Shown piece after piece: positions 16,625-24,188 of a stretch of DNA of 42,388 bases. Every line of letters starts with the position of its first letter. The first letter of the stretch is position 1. This DNA comes from Yinghuangia soli (lineage in GTDB: Bacteria; Actinomycetota; Actinomycetes; Streptomycetales; Streptomycetaceae): positions 1-42,388 of the forward strand of contig NZ_JAKFHA010000002.1 of NCBI RefSeq assembly GCF_021502675.1, read 5' to 3'. The position numbers were made by a program, and so were the translations under genes. The notes beneath the pieces were generated by a model. It saw only the letters and a list, made by a program, of their open reading frames with translations, was not told the DNA's origin and ran no database searches.

Positions 16625-16663
16625 AAGAGGCCCCAGGTCATCGACCTGGGGCCTCTTCTTTTA
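16625..16663 (+). terminator. Rho-independent terminator after tRNA-Leu
   Basis: A perfect 15-bp inverted repeat (16625-16639 with 16643-16657) with a 3-base loop, followed by CTTTTAT. It starts 6 bases after the tRNA. It may also stop transcripts of the convergent hydrolase gene. Confidence 0.93.
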
Positions 16664-16697
16664 TGTCCGCGGCCTTGGGGCCGGCGGCCTGTCGGGG

Positions 16698-17570
16698 TCA
16701 GGCGCGGGCGTCCAGGAAAGCGGCGACCAGCGGCGCGATCTCGGGGAGTTTGTCCTCCAGGGCGAAGTGGCCGGTGTCGAGGATGTGGAGTTCGGCGTCG
16801 GGCAGGTCGCGCAGGTAGGCGCGGGCGCCCGGCTCGGGGAAGAAGGGGTCGTTGCGGCCCCAGACGATGAGCGTCGGCGGCCGGTGCGTGCGCAGCCACT
16901 CCTGCCAGTCCGGGTACAGCGCGAGGTTGGCGTGGTAGTCGAGGGCGAGGTCGATCTGGATCCGGTCGCGGCCGGGCAGGTCGAGGAAGTGCTGGTCGGC
17001 GGTCCAGCCGTCGGGGGCGACGAGTTCGGGGTCGGCGGTGCCGCCTTCGTACTGGCTGCGGGTGACGGGGAGGGTGAGGATGCCGCGCACCGCGTCCACT
17101 GCGCCGGGCACGCCGGGCTTGTAGGACGTCATGGTGCGGGCCGCGTCGGAAAGGCCTTCGAGGTAGGCGTTGCCGTTCTGGACGACCAGGCCCTCGATCC
17201 ACTCGGGGTGCCGGGTGGCGATGCGGAAGCCGACGGGTGCGCCGAAGTCGAAGACATATAGGGAGAAGCGGTCCAGGCCGATGGCGAGCAGGAAGCGCTC
17301 GATCACGTCGGCGAGGCCGTCGAAGGTATAGGTGAAGGCGTCCGGTGCCGGGGCGTCGCTGTGCCCGAAGCCGGGGTAGTCCGGGGCGACCAGGTGGTAG
17401 TCGGTGCCGAGTGCGTCGATCAGCCGGGCGAACTGCCGGGAGCTGGACGGGAAGCCGTGCAGCAGGAGGAGCGTGGGGGCGTCCGCCGGGCCGGCCTCGC
17501 GGTAGAAGATGCGCAGGCCGTCGACATCGACGTGGCGGTGCCGGACCTGGGGGAGCGCGAGCGCGGGCAT
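16698..17570 (-). CDS. Alpha/beta hydrolase, epoxide hydrolase / haloacid dehalogenase-like
   Basis: A 290-residue cytoplasmic alpha/beta hydrolase. LLLLHGFPSSSRQF (about 34-47) supplies the HGFP oxyanion motif. The nucleophile elbow is VFDFGAPVG, with Asp rather than Ser, which points to the epoxide hydrolase and haloalkane or haloacetate dehalogenase branch. IVWGRNDPFF holds the acid-residue region, and LDTGHFALE the catalytic His near the C terminus. The cap region contains WTADQHFLDLPGRDRIQ. ATG 17570 has AGAGGT upstream. The substrate cannot be told from sequence. An A/T-rich 10-bp inverted repeat just upstream of the gene suggests control by a regulator that is not encoded beside it. 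Confidence 0.85.
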   Translation of the reverse strand: MPALALPQVRHRHVDVDGLRIFYREAGPADAPTLLLLHGFPSSSRQFARLIDALGTDYHLVAPDYPGFGHSDAPAPDAFTYTFDGLADVIERFLLAIGLDRFSLYVFDFGAPVGFRIATRHPEWIEGLVVQNGNAYLEGLSDAARTMTSYKPGVPGAVDAVRGILTLPVTRSQYEGGTADPELVAPDGWTADQHFLDLPGRDRIQIDLALDYHANLALYPDWQEWLRTHRPPTLIVWGRNDPFFPEPGARAYLRDLPDAELHILDTGHFALEDKLPEIAPLVAAFLDARA

Positions 17571-17619
17571 GGCGGACCTCTTTCACGGGAGGTGGGGGAG
17601 CGGGCGGTGCACTTCAGAG

Positions 17620-17651
17620 ACTAATGGATTAATCACTTGGGATCCATTAGT
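17620..17651. promoter_or_regulatory. Operator-like inverted repeat upstream of the hydrolase gene
   Basis: A perfect 10-bp inverted repeat, ACTAATGGAT and ATCCATTAGT, has a 12-base spacer. It is markedly A/T-rich for this genome. A possible minus-strand -10, TAGTCT (17618-17623), overlaps one arm. It lies 50 bases before the hydrolase start and within the divergent region of the rhomboid-like gene. Confidence 0.6.
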
Positions 17652-17705
17652 TCTTGGAAGGGAATCGCCTTCCTGCGCATCCCGGGTGCGGGCGGGTCTG
17701 CCGCC

Positions 17706-17775
17706 TAGGATCGCTTTGTCCTGATTCATGACGTACATGACGTACATGGCATGCATGACGTGCATGGTTCGCATG
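17706..17775 (+). promoter_or_regulatory. Promoter -10 and 9-bp CATG-repeat leader of the rhomboid-like gene
   Basis: TAGGAT at 17706-17711 matches the Streptomyces -10 consensus TAGRRT; no clear -35 is visible. From 17727, CATG recurs exactly every 9 bases six times (17727, 17736, 17745, 17754, 17763, 17772); the first two units, CATGACGTA, are identical. Read as protein this would give an odd Met-rich start, so I treat it as leader. An AAGGAG ribosome site follows at 17784-17789. Confidence 0.5.
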
Positions 17776-17793
17776 GCGATACGAAGGAGCCCG

Positions 17794-18564
17794 GTGGTCT
17801 CGGTCGTCGTGGTGCTCGCACTCGTGGTGTCCTGGTACGCGCTGCGCGGCCTCGCGCCGGTGTGGCGCCCGGCGGACCGGCTGGTCGGGCGGCTTGCTCC
17901 GTGGACCGTGCGGCTGCGGGCCTGGGTGCTGTCCGCCCCGGCGGCCTTCACCTACATCGTGCTGTTCACCGCGGGCACTTTCGTGCAGAAGACCGCGCCG
18001 CCCAAGCTGATCGACCTGCTCACCAAGGTCGACAGCACGAACCTCTACCGGCTCGCCGACGACCCGGCGACGGTGCTGGTCACCAGCGCTCTGTGGGTGG
18101 CGGAGCGCGGGTCGGGCCTCACGCTCTATGTCGCGGTCTTCGCCACCGTCGTGGCGTGGGCCGAACGCCGGTACGGCACTCCGCGGTTGATCACCATCGC
18201 GGTGACCGCCCACGTGCTCGGCTCGCTCTGCACCGCTCGGGTGCTGCGCTGGGCGATCGACACCGGACGTGCGCCGCACAAGATGGTGGCGGCCACGGAC
18301 GTCGGCGTCAGCTACATCATGGTCGGCTGCTGCGCGGCGGCCGTACTGGTCATGGCCGGACTGATGCGCTGGGCCGGGGTCGCGGCGCTCGTGCTGGTCG
18401 TGGTCGTCCCGGTGGTGGTGAGCCACACCATCTGGGACCTCGGGCACCTGTTCGCGACGCTGTTCGGGCTGGCCGCCGCCGTACTGGTCCGCCTCGCGGC
18501 GCCGATGCGGACCCCGCCGCCGCTGACCGAGCCGTGGCCGCGGGCGCCCGCCGTACCGGGATGA
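17794..18564 (+). CDS. Rhomboid-like membrane protein (Rhomboid_2 type)
   Basis: A 256-residue polytopic protein from the GTG at 17794, which has AAGGAG 4 bases upstream. ATG codons at 17728, 17764 and 17773 are in-frame alternatives. About six hydrophobic segments are visible, for instance VVSVVVVLALVVSWYAL, AAFTYIVLFTAGTF and VAALVLVVVVPVVVSHTIW. The DVGVSYIMVG segment matches the nucleophile-Ser position of rhomboid folds, and WDLGHLFATLFG supplies a His in a GxxxG-like helix. A Ser-His dyad is therefore possible. I recognise it as the actinobacterial rhomboid-like family, in which activity has not been shown as far as I know. A Pro-rich tail ends the protein. It is convergent with the rhodanese gene, 28 bases apart. 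Confidence 0.8.
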   Translation: MVSVVVVLALVVSWYALRGLAPVWRPADRLVGRLAPWTVRLRAWVLSAPAAFTYIVLFTAGTFVQKTAPPKLIDLLTKVDSTNLYRLADDPATVLVTSALWVAERGSGLTLYVAVFATVVAWAERRYGTPRLITIAVTAHVLGSLCTARVLRWAIDTGRAPHKMVAATDVGVSYIMVGCCAAAVLVMAGLMRWAGVAALVLVVVVPVVVSHTIWDLGHLFATLFGLAAAVLVRLAAPMRTPPPLTEPWPRAPAVPG

Positions 18565-18592
18565 TGCCGCGCCGCTTCGGCCCGGCGCCCGG

Positions 18593-19081
18593 TCAGCAGG
18601 CGCACGAGACACCGGAAACGGGCGCGGTCAGCGCGTCCGGCGCGGTGCGGGTGCGCACGCCGGCACCGTCCTCGACCTCGAAGCCCTCGCGGATCCAGTA
18701 CTCGATGCCGCCGATCATCTCCTTGACGGAGTAGCCGAGCCGGGCGAACTCCAGGGCGGCGCGGGTGGCGCCGTTGCAGCCGGGGCCCCAGCAGTAGGTC
18801 ACGACCGTGACGTCCTTGCCGATCAGCTGCGGGGCGAGTTCGGCGATCCGCGCCGTGGGGATGTGCACGGCGCCCGGGATGTGGGCCTGGTCCCAGCCGA
18901 CCTGGCGGCGCGAGTCGACCACCACGATGCCGGGGGCGCCGGAGGCGAGGTCGGTGTGCACGTCCGAGACGTCGGCCTCGAAGGCGAGGCGGGCGGCGTA
19001 GTGCGCGGCGGCGGCCTCCGGGGTGGCGGCGGGCACGGTGTTGACGGCGGACTCGATGACGAACTCGGCGGCGGCGGACAT
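18593..19081 (-). CDS. Rhodanese-like domain protein
   Basis: A 162-residue single-domain rhodanese. It begins MSAAAEFV at an ATG with GAGGAG 8 bases upstream; the longer frame to 19174 lacks support. IVVVDSRRQVGWDQAHIPGAVHIP matches the first rhodanese motif (CH2A). The active-site loop is VTYCWGPGCNGATRAA, with a Cys at the expected nucleophile position and a second Cys four residues on, a longer loop than the usual six residues. It probably carries a persulfide and moves sulfur or handles thiols in the cytoplasm. It is divergent from the GlxA-type regulator, a pairing I recall from other Streptomyces genomes, so it is likely that regulator's target. Confidence 0.88.
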   Translation of the reverse strand: MSAAAEFVIESAVNTVPAATPEAAAAHYAARLAFEADVSDVHTDLASGAPGIVVVDSRRQVGWDQAHIPGAVHIPTARIAELAPQLIGKDVTVVTYCWGPGCNGATRAALEFARLGYSVKEMIGGIEYWIREGFEVEDGAGVRTRTAPDALTAPVSGVSCAC

Positions 19082-19187
19082 CTGTTGCTCCTCGTGTGTG
19101 CGGTTCGCGGGGCTGTTCCCTGCTGACGAGAAGAATCCTGTCGCGGGACCCCCAGCCCTCGACAGTGGCGGCAACGACCCCTACCGC

Positions 19188-19199
19188 TAAGATCCCGCC
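19188..19199 (+). promoter_or_regulatory. -10 element giving a leaderless GlxA-type regulator mRNA
   Basis: TAAGAT at 19188-19193 lies exactly 6 bases before the ATG, so transcription should start at or beside the start codon. No ribosome site is present. No convincing -35 is seen at the usual distance. Confidence 0.55.
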
Positions 19200-20204
19200 A
19201 TGCCTGTCATCGAGCTTTCGCCCCCGACCCTGCAGCCCGAGCCGCACTGCGGGACGGTCGCCGTTTTGGCCTTCGACGGCATGGCCCCGTTCGAGATGAG
19301 CTCGGTCGTGGAGATCTTCGGGATCCCCCGTCCGGAGCTAGGCATCCCCTGGTACAAGCTCTTCGTCTGCGGCGAGACGCGCGAACCGATGCGCATGGTG
19401 GGCGGCTTCTCGGTGCTGGTCGAGCACGGTCTCGACGTGCTGGCCGCGGCCGACACCGTGATCGTCACGGCGGTCCCGGACGTGCGCGGCGACATGTCGC
19501 CCGCGCTGGCCGAGGCGCTGCGCAGCGCGCACGCGCGCGGGGCGCGCATCGTCTCGATCTGCTCGGGGGCGTTCGCCCTGGCCGGCGCCGGACTGCTGGA
19601 CGGCCGCACCGCCACCACCCACTGGAAGTACGCCGACCTGCTCGCCGAGCGCTTCCCCGGGGTCACCGTCGACCCCGATGTGCTGTACGTCGACGACGGG
19701 CAGATCCTCACCAGCGCGGGCAGCGCCGCCGGCCTGGACCTGTGCCTGCACCTGGTGCGCAAGGACCACGGCGCCAAGGTGGCCAACTCGGTGGCCCGAC
19801 GCCTCGTCATCCCCCCGCACCGGGAAGGCGGCCAGGCGCAGTTCATCCAGGCCGCGGTCGGCGAGGTGGACGGCGACGACGGCATCGCCCGCTCGATGGC
19901 GTGGGCCCTGGAGCACCTGGCCGAGCCGATCACGGTGGCCGACCTGGCCGCGCAGGCGCTCGTCTCGCAGCGCACCTATCTGCGCAAGTTCTCCGCGCAG
20001 ACCGGCACCAGCCCCGTGCGGTGGGTGCTCGCGCAGCGCATCGCGGCCAGCCTGGCCCTGCTGGAGGAGACCGCGGCCTCGGTGGAAGAGGTCGGCGCCG
20101 CCGTCGGCTTCGAGAGCCCGGTGACGTTCCGGCACCACTTCGGGCGCGCGATGGGCACCTCGCCGTCCGCGTACCGCAGGACCTTCCGTACGTCCGTGGC
20201 CTAG
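19200..20204 (+). CDS. GlxA family AraC-type transcriptional regulator (DJ-1/PfpI plus HTH)
   Basis: A 334-residue regulator. Residues 17-190 form a DJ-1/PfpI-like domain (TVAVLAFDGMAPFEMSSVVEIFG). A Cys sits in the nucleophile-elbow position of the IVSICSGAFALAGAGLLDGR segment, and TTHW follows. Residues 225-330 form an AraC DNA-binding domain with two helix-turn-helix units (ITVADLAAQALVSQRTYLRKF and VEEVGAAVGFESPVTFRHHF) and the closing GTSPSAYRRTF. Such regulators sense small metabolites or thiols and often act on the adjacent gene, here the divergent rhodanese. The ATG lacks a ribosome site but has TAAGAT six bases upstream, so the mRNA is probably leaderless. Confidence 0.93.
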   Translation: MPVIELSPPTLQPEPHCGTVAVLAFDGMAPFEMSSVVEIFGIPRPELGIPWYKLFVCGETREPMRMVGGFSVLVEHGLDVLAAADTVIVTAVPDVRGDMSPALAEALRSAHARGARIVSICSGAFALAGAGLLDGRTATTHWKYADLLAERFPGVTVDPDVLYVDDGQILTSAGSAAGLDLCLHLVRKDHGAKVANSVARRLVIPPHREGGQAQFIQAAVGEVDGDDGIARSMAWALEHLAEPITVADLAAQALVSQRTYLRKFSAQTGTSPVRWVLAQRIAASLALLEETAASVEEVGAAVGFESPVTFRHHFGRAMGTSPSAYRRTFRTSVA

Positions 20205-20303
20205 CGCGCGCCCGACCGTCGCGCCCGACCGTCGCGTCAGGCCCACCGGGGCGGTACCTTCGGGACGCTCCGCCGCACGGCGGGACGAAGGAGGTCGGTG
20301 GCC

Positions 20304-21761
20304 ATGGCGTTCGCAGCTTCGTCCGAGGCCCCGGCCGCTCCGGAATCCGGGGCGGCCGCGGGCGGTTCCGACCCGTCCGGCGAAGAGCCCATGACGGGAC
20401 GCGACTTCGCGGTGCCCGGGTTCTGCTCGCGGGGGGACCGGCCGGCTCGGGCCCAGGGCAAGGACCTGCGCAAGCAGGTTTCCCGCGCGGACCACGACCG
20501 GTTCGCGCCGGCCGCCGACCGTCCTGCGGTGATCGACGTGGTCGAGCAGGCGAACGAAGGCCGCCTGCCGCACCTGGTGCCGCTGCGCATCGGGCGCATG
20601 GTCGCCACCCCGTTCGCGTTCCTGCGCGGTTCGGCCGGGCTGATGGCCGCCGACCTCGCGAACACCCCGGTCACCGGCGTGCACGCGCAGATCTGCGGCG
20701 ATGCGCACGCGGGCAACTTCGGCCTGTTCGGCAGCGCCGACGGGCGCCTGGTGATGGACGTCAACGACTTCGACGAGACCGTGCCGGGCCCGTGGGAGTG
20801 GGACCTGAAGCGGCTGGCCGCCAGCCTGGTCGTGGCCGGCCGGGTCGGCGGCGCGGCCGAGGACGTCTGCCGGGCGGCCGCCCGGGACGCCGCCGAGACG
20901 TACCGGCGCACGCTCGCGCTGCTGGCCGGGATGCCGGTGCTGCAGGCCTGGCAGGCGATCGCCGACGAGTCGCTGGTGTGGCATGCCGAAGCGCACGACC
21001 TGACCGGGCACTTGGAGCAGGTCTCCGCCAAGGCGCGGAAGAACACCAGCGCCAAGGTCGCGGCCCGGTCCACTGTCGAACTCGAGGACGGCCGCCGCCG
21101 GTTCGTGCCCGACCCGCCGGTGCTGACCACGGTCGACGACGCCACCGCGGAGGCGGTCGCGCAGTCCCTCGCCGGGTACGTGCAGACGCTGTCGCCGGAC
21201 CGCCGCCCGATGTTCGGGCGGTTCGTGGTCGAGGACGTGGCGTTCCGCGTGGTGGGCACCGGAAGCGTCGGCCTGCGCGCGTACGTCGTGATGCTCGAAG
21301 GCAGCGGCGACGAGCCCCTCGTACTGCAGGTGAAGGAGTCGCGGCGCTCGGCGCTGGCTCCGTACCTCGGGATAGGGGACGCCGAGCACGAAGGCCGCCG
21401 CGTGGTCTTCGGCCAGAAGGTGATGCAGGCCGTCACCGACACCCTGCTGGGCTGGACCACGGTCGGCGACCGGCACTTCATGGTGCGGCAGTTCCGCAAC
21501 ATGAAGGGCAGCATCGACGCGAGCACCCTGCCCGCCGAGCAGCTCGACGACTACGGGCGCATGACCGGCGCGCTGCTGGCCCGGGCGCACAGCCACTCGG
21601 TCGACCCGAAGCTGCTGGCCGGCTACTGCGGCAAGAGCACCAAGCTCGACGAGGCGGTGGCCGCGTTCGCGGTGGCCTACGCCGACCAGACCGAACGCGA
21701 CCACGAGGAGCTGGTCGCCGCGGTCAAGGCCGGGCGCCTGCCCGCCGAGACGGGAGTCTGA
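20304..21761 (+). CDS. DUF2252 domain protein
   Basis: A 485-residue protein. AAGGAGG at 20288-20294 favours the ATG at 20304; the GTG at 20298 is too close to it. After a low-complexity Ala/Gly/Pro N terminus of about 30 residues the DUF2252 domain fills the rest. The segments ICGDAHAGNFG and MDVNDFDET resemble the catalytic HxxN and metal-binding DxD motifs of aminoglycoside phosphotransferase-like kinases, to which DUF2252 is thought to be distantly related. PWEWDLKRLAASL is another family hallmark. No signal peptide or membrane segment is seen. A small-molecule or protein kinase activity is possible but unproven. Neighbours give no hint. It is convergent with pxpC, 21 bases apart. Confidence 0.88.
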   Translation: MAFAASSEAPAAPESGAAAGGSDPSGEEPMTGRDFAVPGFCSRGDRPARAQGKDLRKQVSRADHDRFAPAADRPAVIDVVEQANEGRLPHLVPLRIGRMVATPFAFLRGSAGLMAADLANTPVTGVHAQICGDAHAGNFGLFGSADGRLVMDVNDFDETVPGPWEWDLKRLAASLVVAGRVGGAAEDVCRAAARDAAETYRRTLALLAGMPVLQAWQAIADESLVWHAEAHDLTGHLEQVSAKARKNTSAKVAARSTVELEDGRRRFVPDPPVLTTVDDATAEAVAQSLAGYVQTLSPDRRPMFGRFVVEDVAFRVVGTGSVGLRAYVVMLEGSGDEPLVLQVKESRRSALAPYLGIGDAEHEGRRVVFGQKVMQAVTDTLLGWTTVGDRHFMVRQFRNMKGSIDASTLPAEQLDDYGRMTGALLARAHSHSVDPKLLAGYCGKSTKLDEAVAAFAVAYADQTERDHEELVAAVKAGRLPAETGV

Positions 21762-21782
21762 GCCGCGGCCCGGCCGGGGAGT

Positions 21783-22667
21783 TCACCACCGGTCGGGCAC
21801 GATGCGGAAGCGCAGCGCGCTGCCCGGCGCGGCCTGGGCGGCGTGCGGCAGGTCCGCCGGGTGCACGCACCCGATGACCGGATAGCCGCCGGTCGTCGGG
21901 TGGTCGGCGAGGAAGAGCACCGGCAGGCCGTTGGGCGGGACTTGCAGCGCGCCGGGCACCATGCCTTCGCTGGGCAGTGCGTCGCCGCCGGTACGCGGCA
22001 GCGCCGGGCCGTCGAGGCGCACCCCGATGCGGTTGCTCGCGGGCAGCACGGTCCATGCGTGCGCGCGCAGCAACTCCCAGGCGGCGGGCGGGAAGAAGCC
22101 GCTCCGCGGGCCGGGCGTGACGCGCAGCACCGGGCCGCGGGCCAGTCCCGGCGGCGGCGCCCCGGTGGCGTCCGGCGCAGCTGCGGCGGGACCGAGCGGC
22201 AGGACGGCGCCCGCGGCAAGCGGTGCGGGGCCGAGCCCGGACATCAGGTCGGTGGCCCGGCTGCCCAGCACTTCCGGTACCGCGATGCCGCCGCCGACGG
22301 CGAGGTACGAGCGGACCCCGGCGACCACCGGGCCCAGTTCGACGGTCTCGCCGGCGCGTACGAGGAACGGCGCGCCGAACGGCACCGCGCGGCCGCCCGC
22401 GGCGACCGGGCAGGGGGCGCCCGCGACCGCGAACCACCGGTCGGCGTCGGTGCGCACCGCGCAGCCGACCACGGTGGTCTCCAGCGTGGCGGCCGACTCC
22501 GGGTTGCCGACCAGCCGGTTCGCGAAGGCGTGCGAGCGCCGGTCGGCGGCGCCGGACCTCGGCACGCCGAGGTGCGCCTGGCCGGCCCGGCCGAGGTCCT
22601 GCACGGTGGTGAGTGCACCGGGCCGCACGACGGCCAGGTGCGCGGGCGCGGCGGGGAGCCCGGTCAT
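21783..22667 (-). CDS. pxpC: 5-oxoprolinase subunit C (biotin-dependent carboxyltransferase-like)
   Basis: A 294-residue PxpC/KipA protein. With PxpA and PxpB it forms the ATP-dependent bacterial 5-oxoprolinase that opens 5-oxoproline (pyroglutamate) to glutamate. LTTVQDLGRAGQAHLGVPRSGAADR at the N terminus and NRIGVRLDG, PSEGMVPGALQVPPNG and TTGGYPVIGCV in the second half are family motifs. The ATG overlaps the pxpB stop as ATGA, with GGGAGG upstream. The open frame running upstream to 22988 lies inside pxpB and is not real. Gene order pxpA-pxpB-pxpC supports the assignment over urea carboxylase, since no biotin carboxylase domain is present. Confidence 0.93.
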   Translation of the reverse strand: MTGLPAAPAHLAVVRPGALTTVQDLGRAGQAHLGVPRSGAADRRSHAFANRLVGNPESAATLETTVVGCAVRTDADRWFAVAGAPCPVAAGGRAVPFGAPFLVRAGETVELGPVVAGVRSYLAVGGGIAVPEVLGSRATDLMSGLGPAPLAAGAVLPLGPAAAAPDATGAPPPGLARGPVLRVTPGPRSGFFPPAAWELLRAHAWTVLPASNRIGVRLDGPALPRTGGDALPSEGMVPGALQVPPNGLPVLFLADHPTTGGYPVIGCVHPADLPHAAQAAPGSALRFRIVPDRW

Positions 22668-23296
22668 GTGTCCGCCTCCCGGAAACGTACGCGGGTGCCC
22701 GGGGCCAGCAGTGCGGCCGGGGTCCGGGCGATGTCGAAGAGCACCGCATCGGTGGTGCCGATGATCTGCCAGCCGCCGGGGGAGCTGCGCGGGTAGACGC
22801 CGCAGTACTCGCCGCCGAGGCCGACGGCTCCGGCGGGGACGGACGTGCGCGGCTCGGCGCGGCGCGGGACCTGCAACTCCTCGGGCAATCCGGTCAAATA
22901 GCCGAAACCCGGGGCGAAACCGCAGAAAGCCACCGTGAATTCGGTGCCGCTGTGCCGCTCGGCCACCTCGCGGGCGGACCGCCCGCACAGCTCGGCGACC
23001 TCGGCGAGGTCGGGGCCGTCGTAGCGGATCGGGAGCTCGACGAGCGGGCCCGGGGCTCCGCCGCCGTCGGCCGCGGGGCGGAGGGTCGGCAGAAGAGCGG
23101 CGATGCGGCTGCGGGCTTTGGCCCCGGCGGCGGACTGACGGAATGTCACCAGCACGGTGCGGGCGGCCGGGACGACATCTTCGATGTCCGGTTCGTCGGC
23201 CCGGATGCCCTGCAAGGCGGCGTCCAGGGCGCGCACCTCGGCGGCCGAGGCGAGCTCCGCGAGGATGCCGAACGGCCCGGCGGCCAAGAGGTTCAC
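22664..23296 (-). CDS. pxpB: 5-oxoprolinase subunit B (allophanate hydrolase subunit 1-like)
   Basis: A 210-residue PxpB/KipI protein, partner of PxpC. Typical sequence includes DVVPAARTVLVTF, the YDGPDLAEVAELCGRSAREVAERHSG helix region, FCGFAPGFGYLTGLP and PGGWQIIG near the C terminus. The GTG at 23296 gives a normal-length N terminus (NLLAAGPFGILAELASAAEV). It has no good ribosome site, but GTGA overlaps the stop of a 21-codon ORF that itself starts at the pxpA stop. Reinitiation could therefore supply translation. A shift in the reading frame from a sequencing error upstream cannot be excluded, but the family alignment does not require it. Confidence 0.9.
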   Translation of the reverse strand: MNLLAAGPFGILAELASAAEVRALDAALQGIRADEPDIEDVVPAARTVLVTFRQSAAGAKARSRIAALLPTLRPAADGGGAPGPLVELPIRYDGPDLAEVAELCGRSAREVAERHSGTEFTVAFCGFAPGFGYLTGLPEELQVPRRAEPRTSVPAGAVGLGGEYCGVYPRSSPGGWQIIGTTDAVLFDIARTPAALLAPGTRVRFREADT

Positions 23297-23358
23297 CGGG
23301 CGGCCGGTTCGGTGCGTTGCGAGGACGCGCTGGATCGGCCTGCGCGCAGCGGCGTCAT
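23293..23358 (-). CDS. 21-codon coupling ORF between pxpA and pxpB
   Basis: An ATG overlaps the pxpA stop (ATGA), and the TGA stop of this ORF overlaps the pxpB GTG (GTGA). The encoded peptide, MTPLRAGRSSASSQRTEPAA plus one Arg, resembles nothing known to me. I read it as a relay that carries ribosomes from pxpA to pxpB rather than as a functional peptide. Chance or an indel in the pxpB 5' end are the alternatives. Confidence 0.4.
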   Translation of the reverse strand: MTPLRAGRSSASSQRTEPAAR

Positions 23359-24116
23359 GCGAAGGGCTCCACCGCGACGCCGGCCTCCAGGAGCGCGGCC
23401 CGGACGGACGCGGCGAGCGCGGCGGCCCCCGGGGTGTCGCCGTGCACACACAGCGAGCGCGCGGCGATCCTGACCTCGGTGCCATCCGCCGCGGTCACCG
23501 CGCCGTCGCGGGCGATGCGGACCGAACGGGTCCGGACGTGCTCCGCATCGTGCACGACGGCGTGCGGTTCGCGGCGCGGCACCAGGGTGCCGGCCGCGGT
23601 ATAGGCGCGGTCCGCGAACGCCTCGGGGACTGTGGCGAGTCCCCGTTCCCCTGCGATGCGGAGCACGGCCGAGCCGGGGAGGCCGAGGAGCGGCAGTGCC
23701 GGGTCGTACCGGCATACCGCCTCGACGACCGCCGCGGCCTGCACGTCGTCGTGCACGATGCGGTTGTACAAGGCGCCGTGCGGTTTGACGTACCGCACGC
23801 GGTCGCCCGCGGTCCGCGCGAACGCGTCCAGGGCTCCCAGTTGATAGAGCAGGTCGTCGGTCAGTTCGGCCGGCGCGTACTCGATGTCGCGCCGGCCGAA
23901 GCCGACCAGATCGCGGTAGCCGACCTGGGCGCCGATACGCACGCCCTTGGCGACCGCGGTGTCGCAGGTCCGCCGCATCGTCGAGGGATCCCCCGCGTGG
24001 AACCCGCACGCGACGTTGGCACTGGTGATGACGTCCATCAGTGCCTCGTCGTCGCCCAGGCGCCACTGCCCGAAGCCCTCGCCGAGGTCGGCGTTGAGGT
24101 CGATCCTGTGCTGCAT
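23355..24116 (-). CDS. pxpA: 5-oxoprolinase subunit A (LamB/YcsF family)
   Basis: A 253-residue LamB/YcsF protein, the subunit of bacterial 5-oxoprolinase thought to hold the 5-oxoproline site. The N terminus IDLNADLGEGFGQW, the ANVACGFHAGDPSTM segment, the GAQVGYRDLVGFGRR stretch, and VKPHGALYN are strong family signatures with conserved Asp and His residues. LCVHGDTPGA lies near the C terminus. The ATG at 24116 has only a weak AGGG upstream. It is 72 bases downstream of the tetR stop on the same strand and is the first of the three pxp genes. Its role would be to salvage 5-oxoproline, which forms spontaneously from glutamine and glutamate. Confidence 0.94.
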   Translation of the reverse strand: MQHRIDLNADLGEGFGQWRLGDDEALMDVITSANVACGFHAGDPSTMRRTCDTAVAKGVRIGAQVGYRDLVGFGRRDIEYAPAELTDDLLYQLGALDAFARTAGDRVRYVKPHGALYNRIVHDDVQAAAVVEAVCRYDPALPLLGLPGSAVLRIAGERGLATVPEAFADRAYTAAGTLVPRREPHAVVHDAEHVRTRSVRIARDGAVTAADGTEVRIAARSLCVHGDTPGAAALAASVRAALLEAGVAVEPFA

Positions 24117-24188
24117 CCCTGGAGTCCCGATGGCCGGTTCCGTCTTACGGAGGTGACGCTACCGGCCTTCGACGTGTCGCGGTGCCGC

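Noticed and set aside
16535-16663. tRNA-Leu as an integration site for a mobile element
   Set aside because: No integrase, no direct repeat of the tRNA 3' end and no phage or plasmid genes were seen in the downstream 10 kb.
23157-23358. Frameshifted or broken pxpB
   Set aside because: The GTG at 23296 gives a full-length family N terminus, so a frameshift need not be invoked, although resequencing would settle it.
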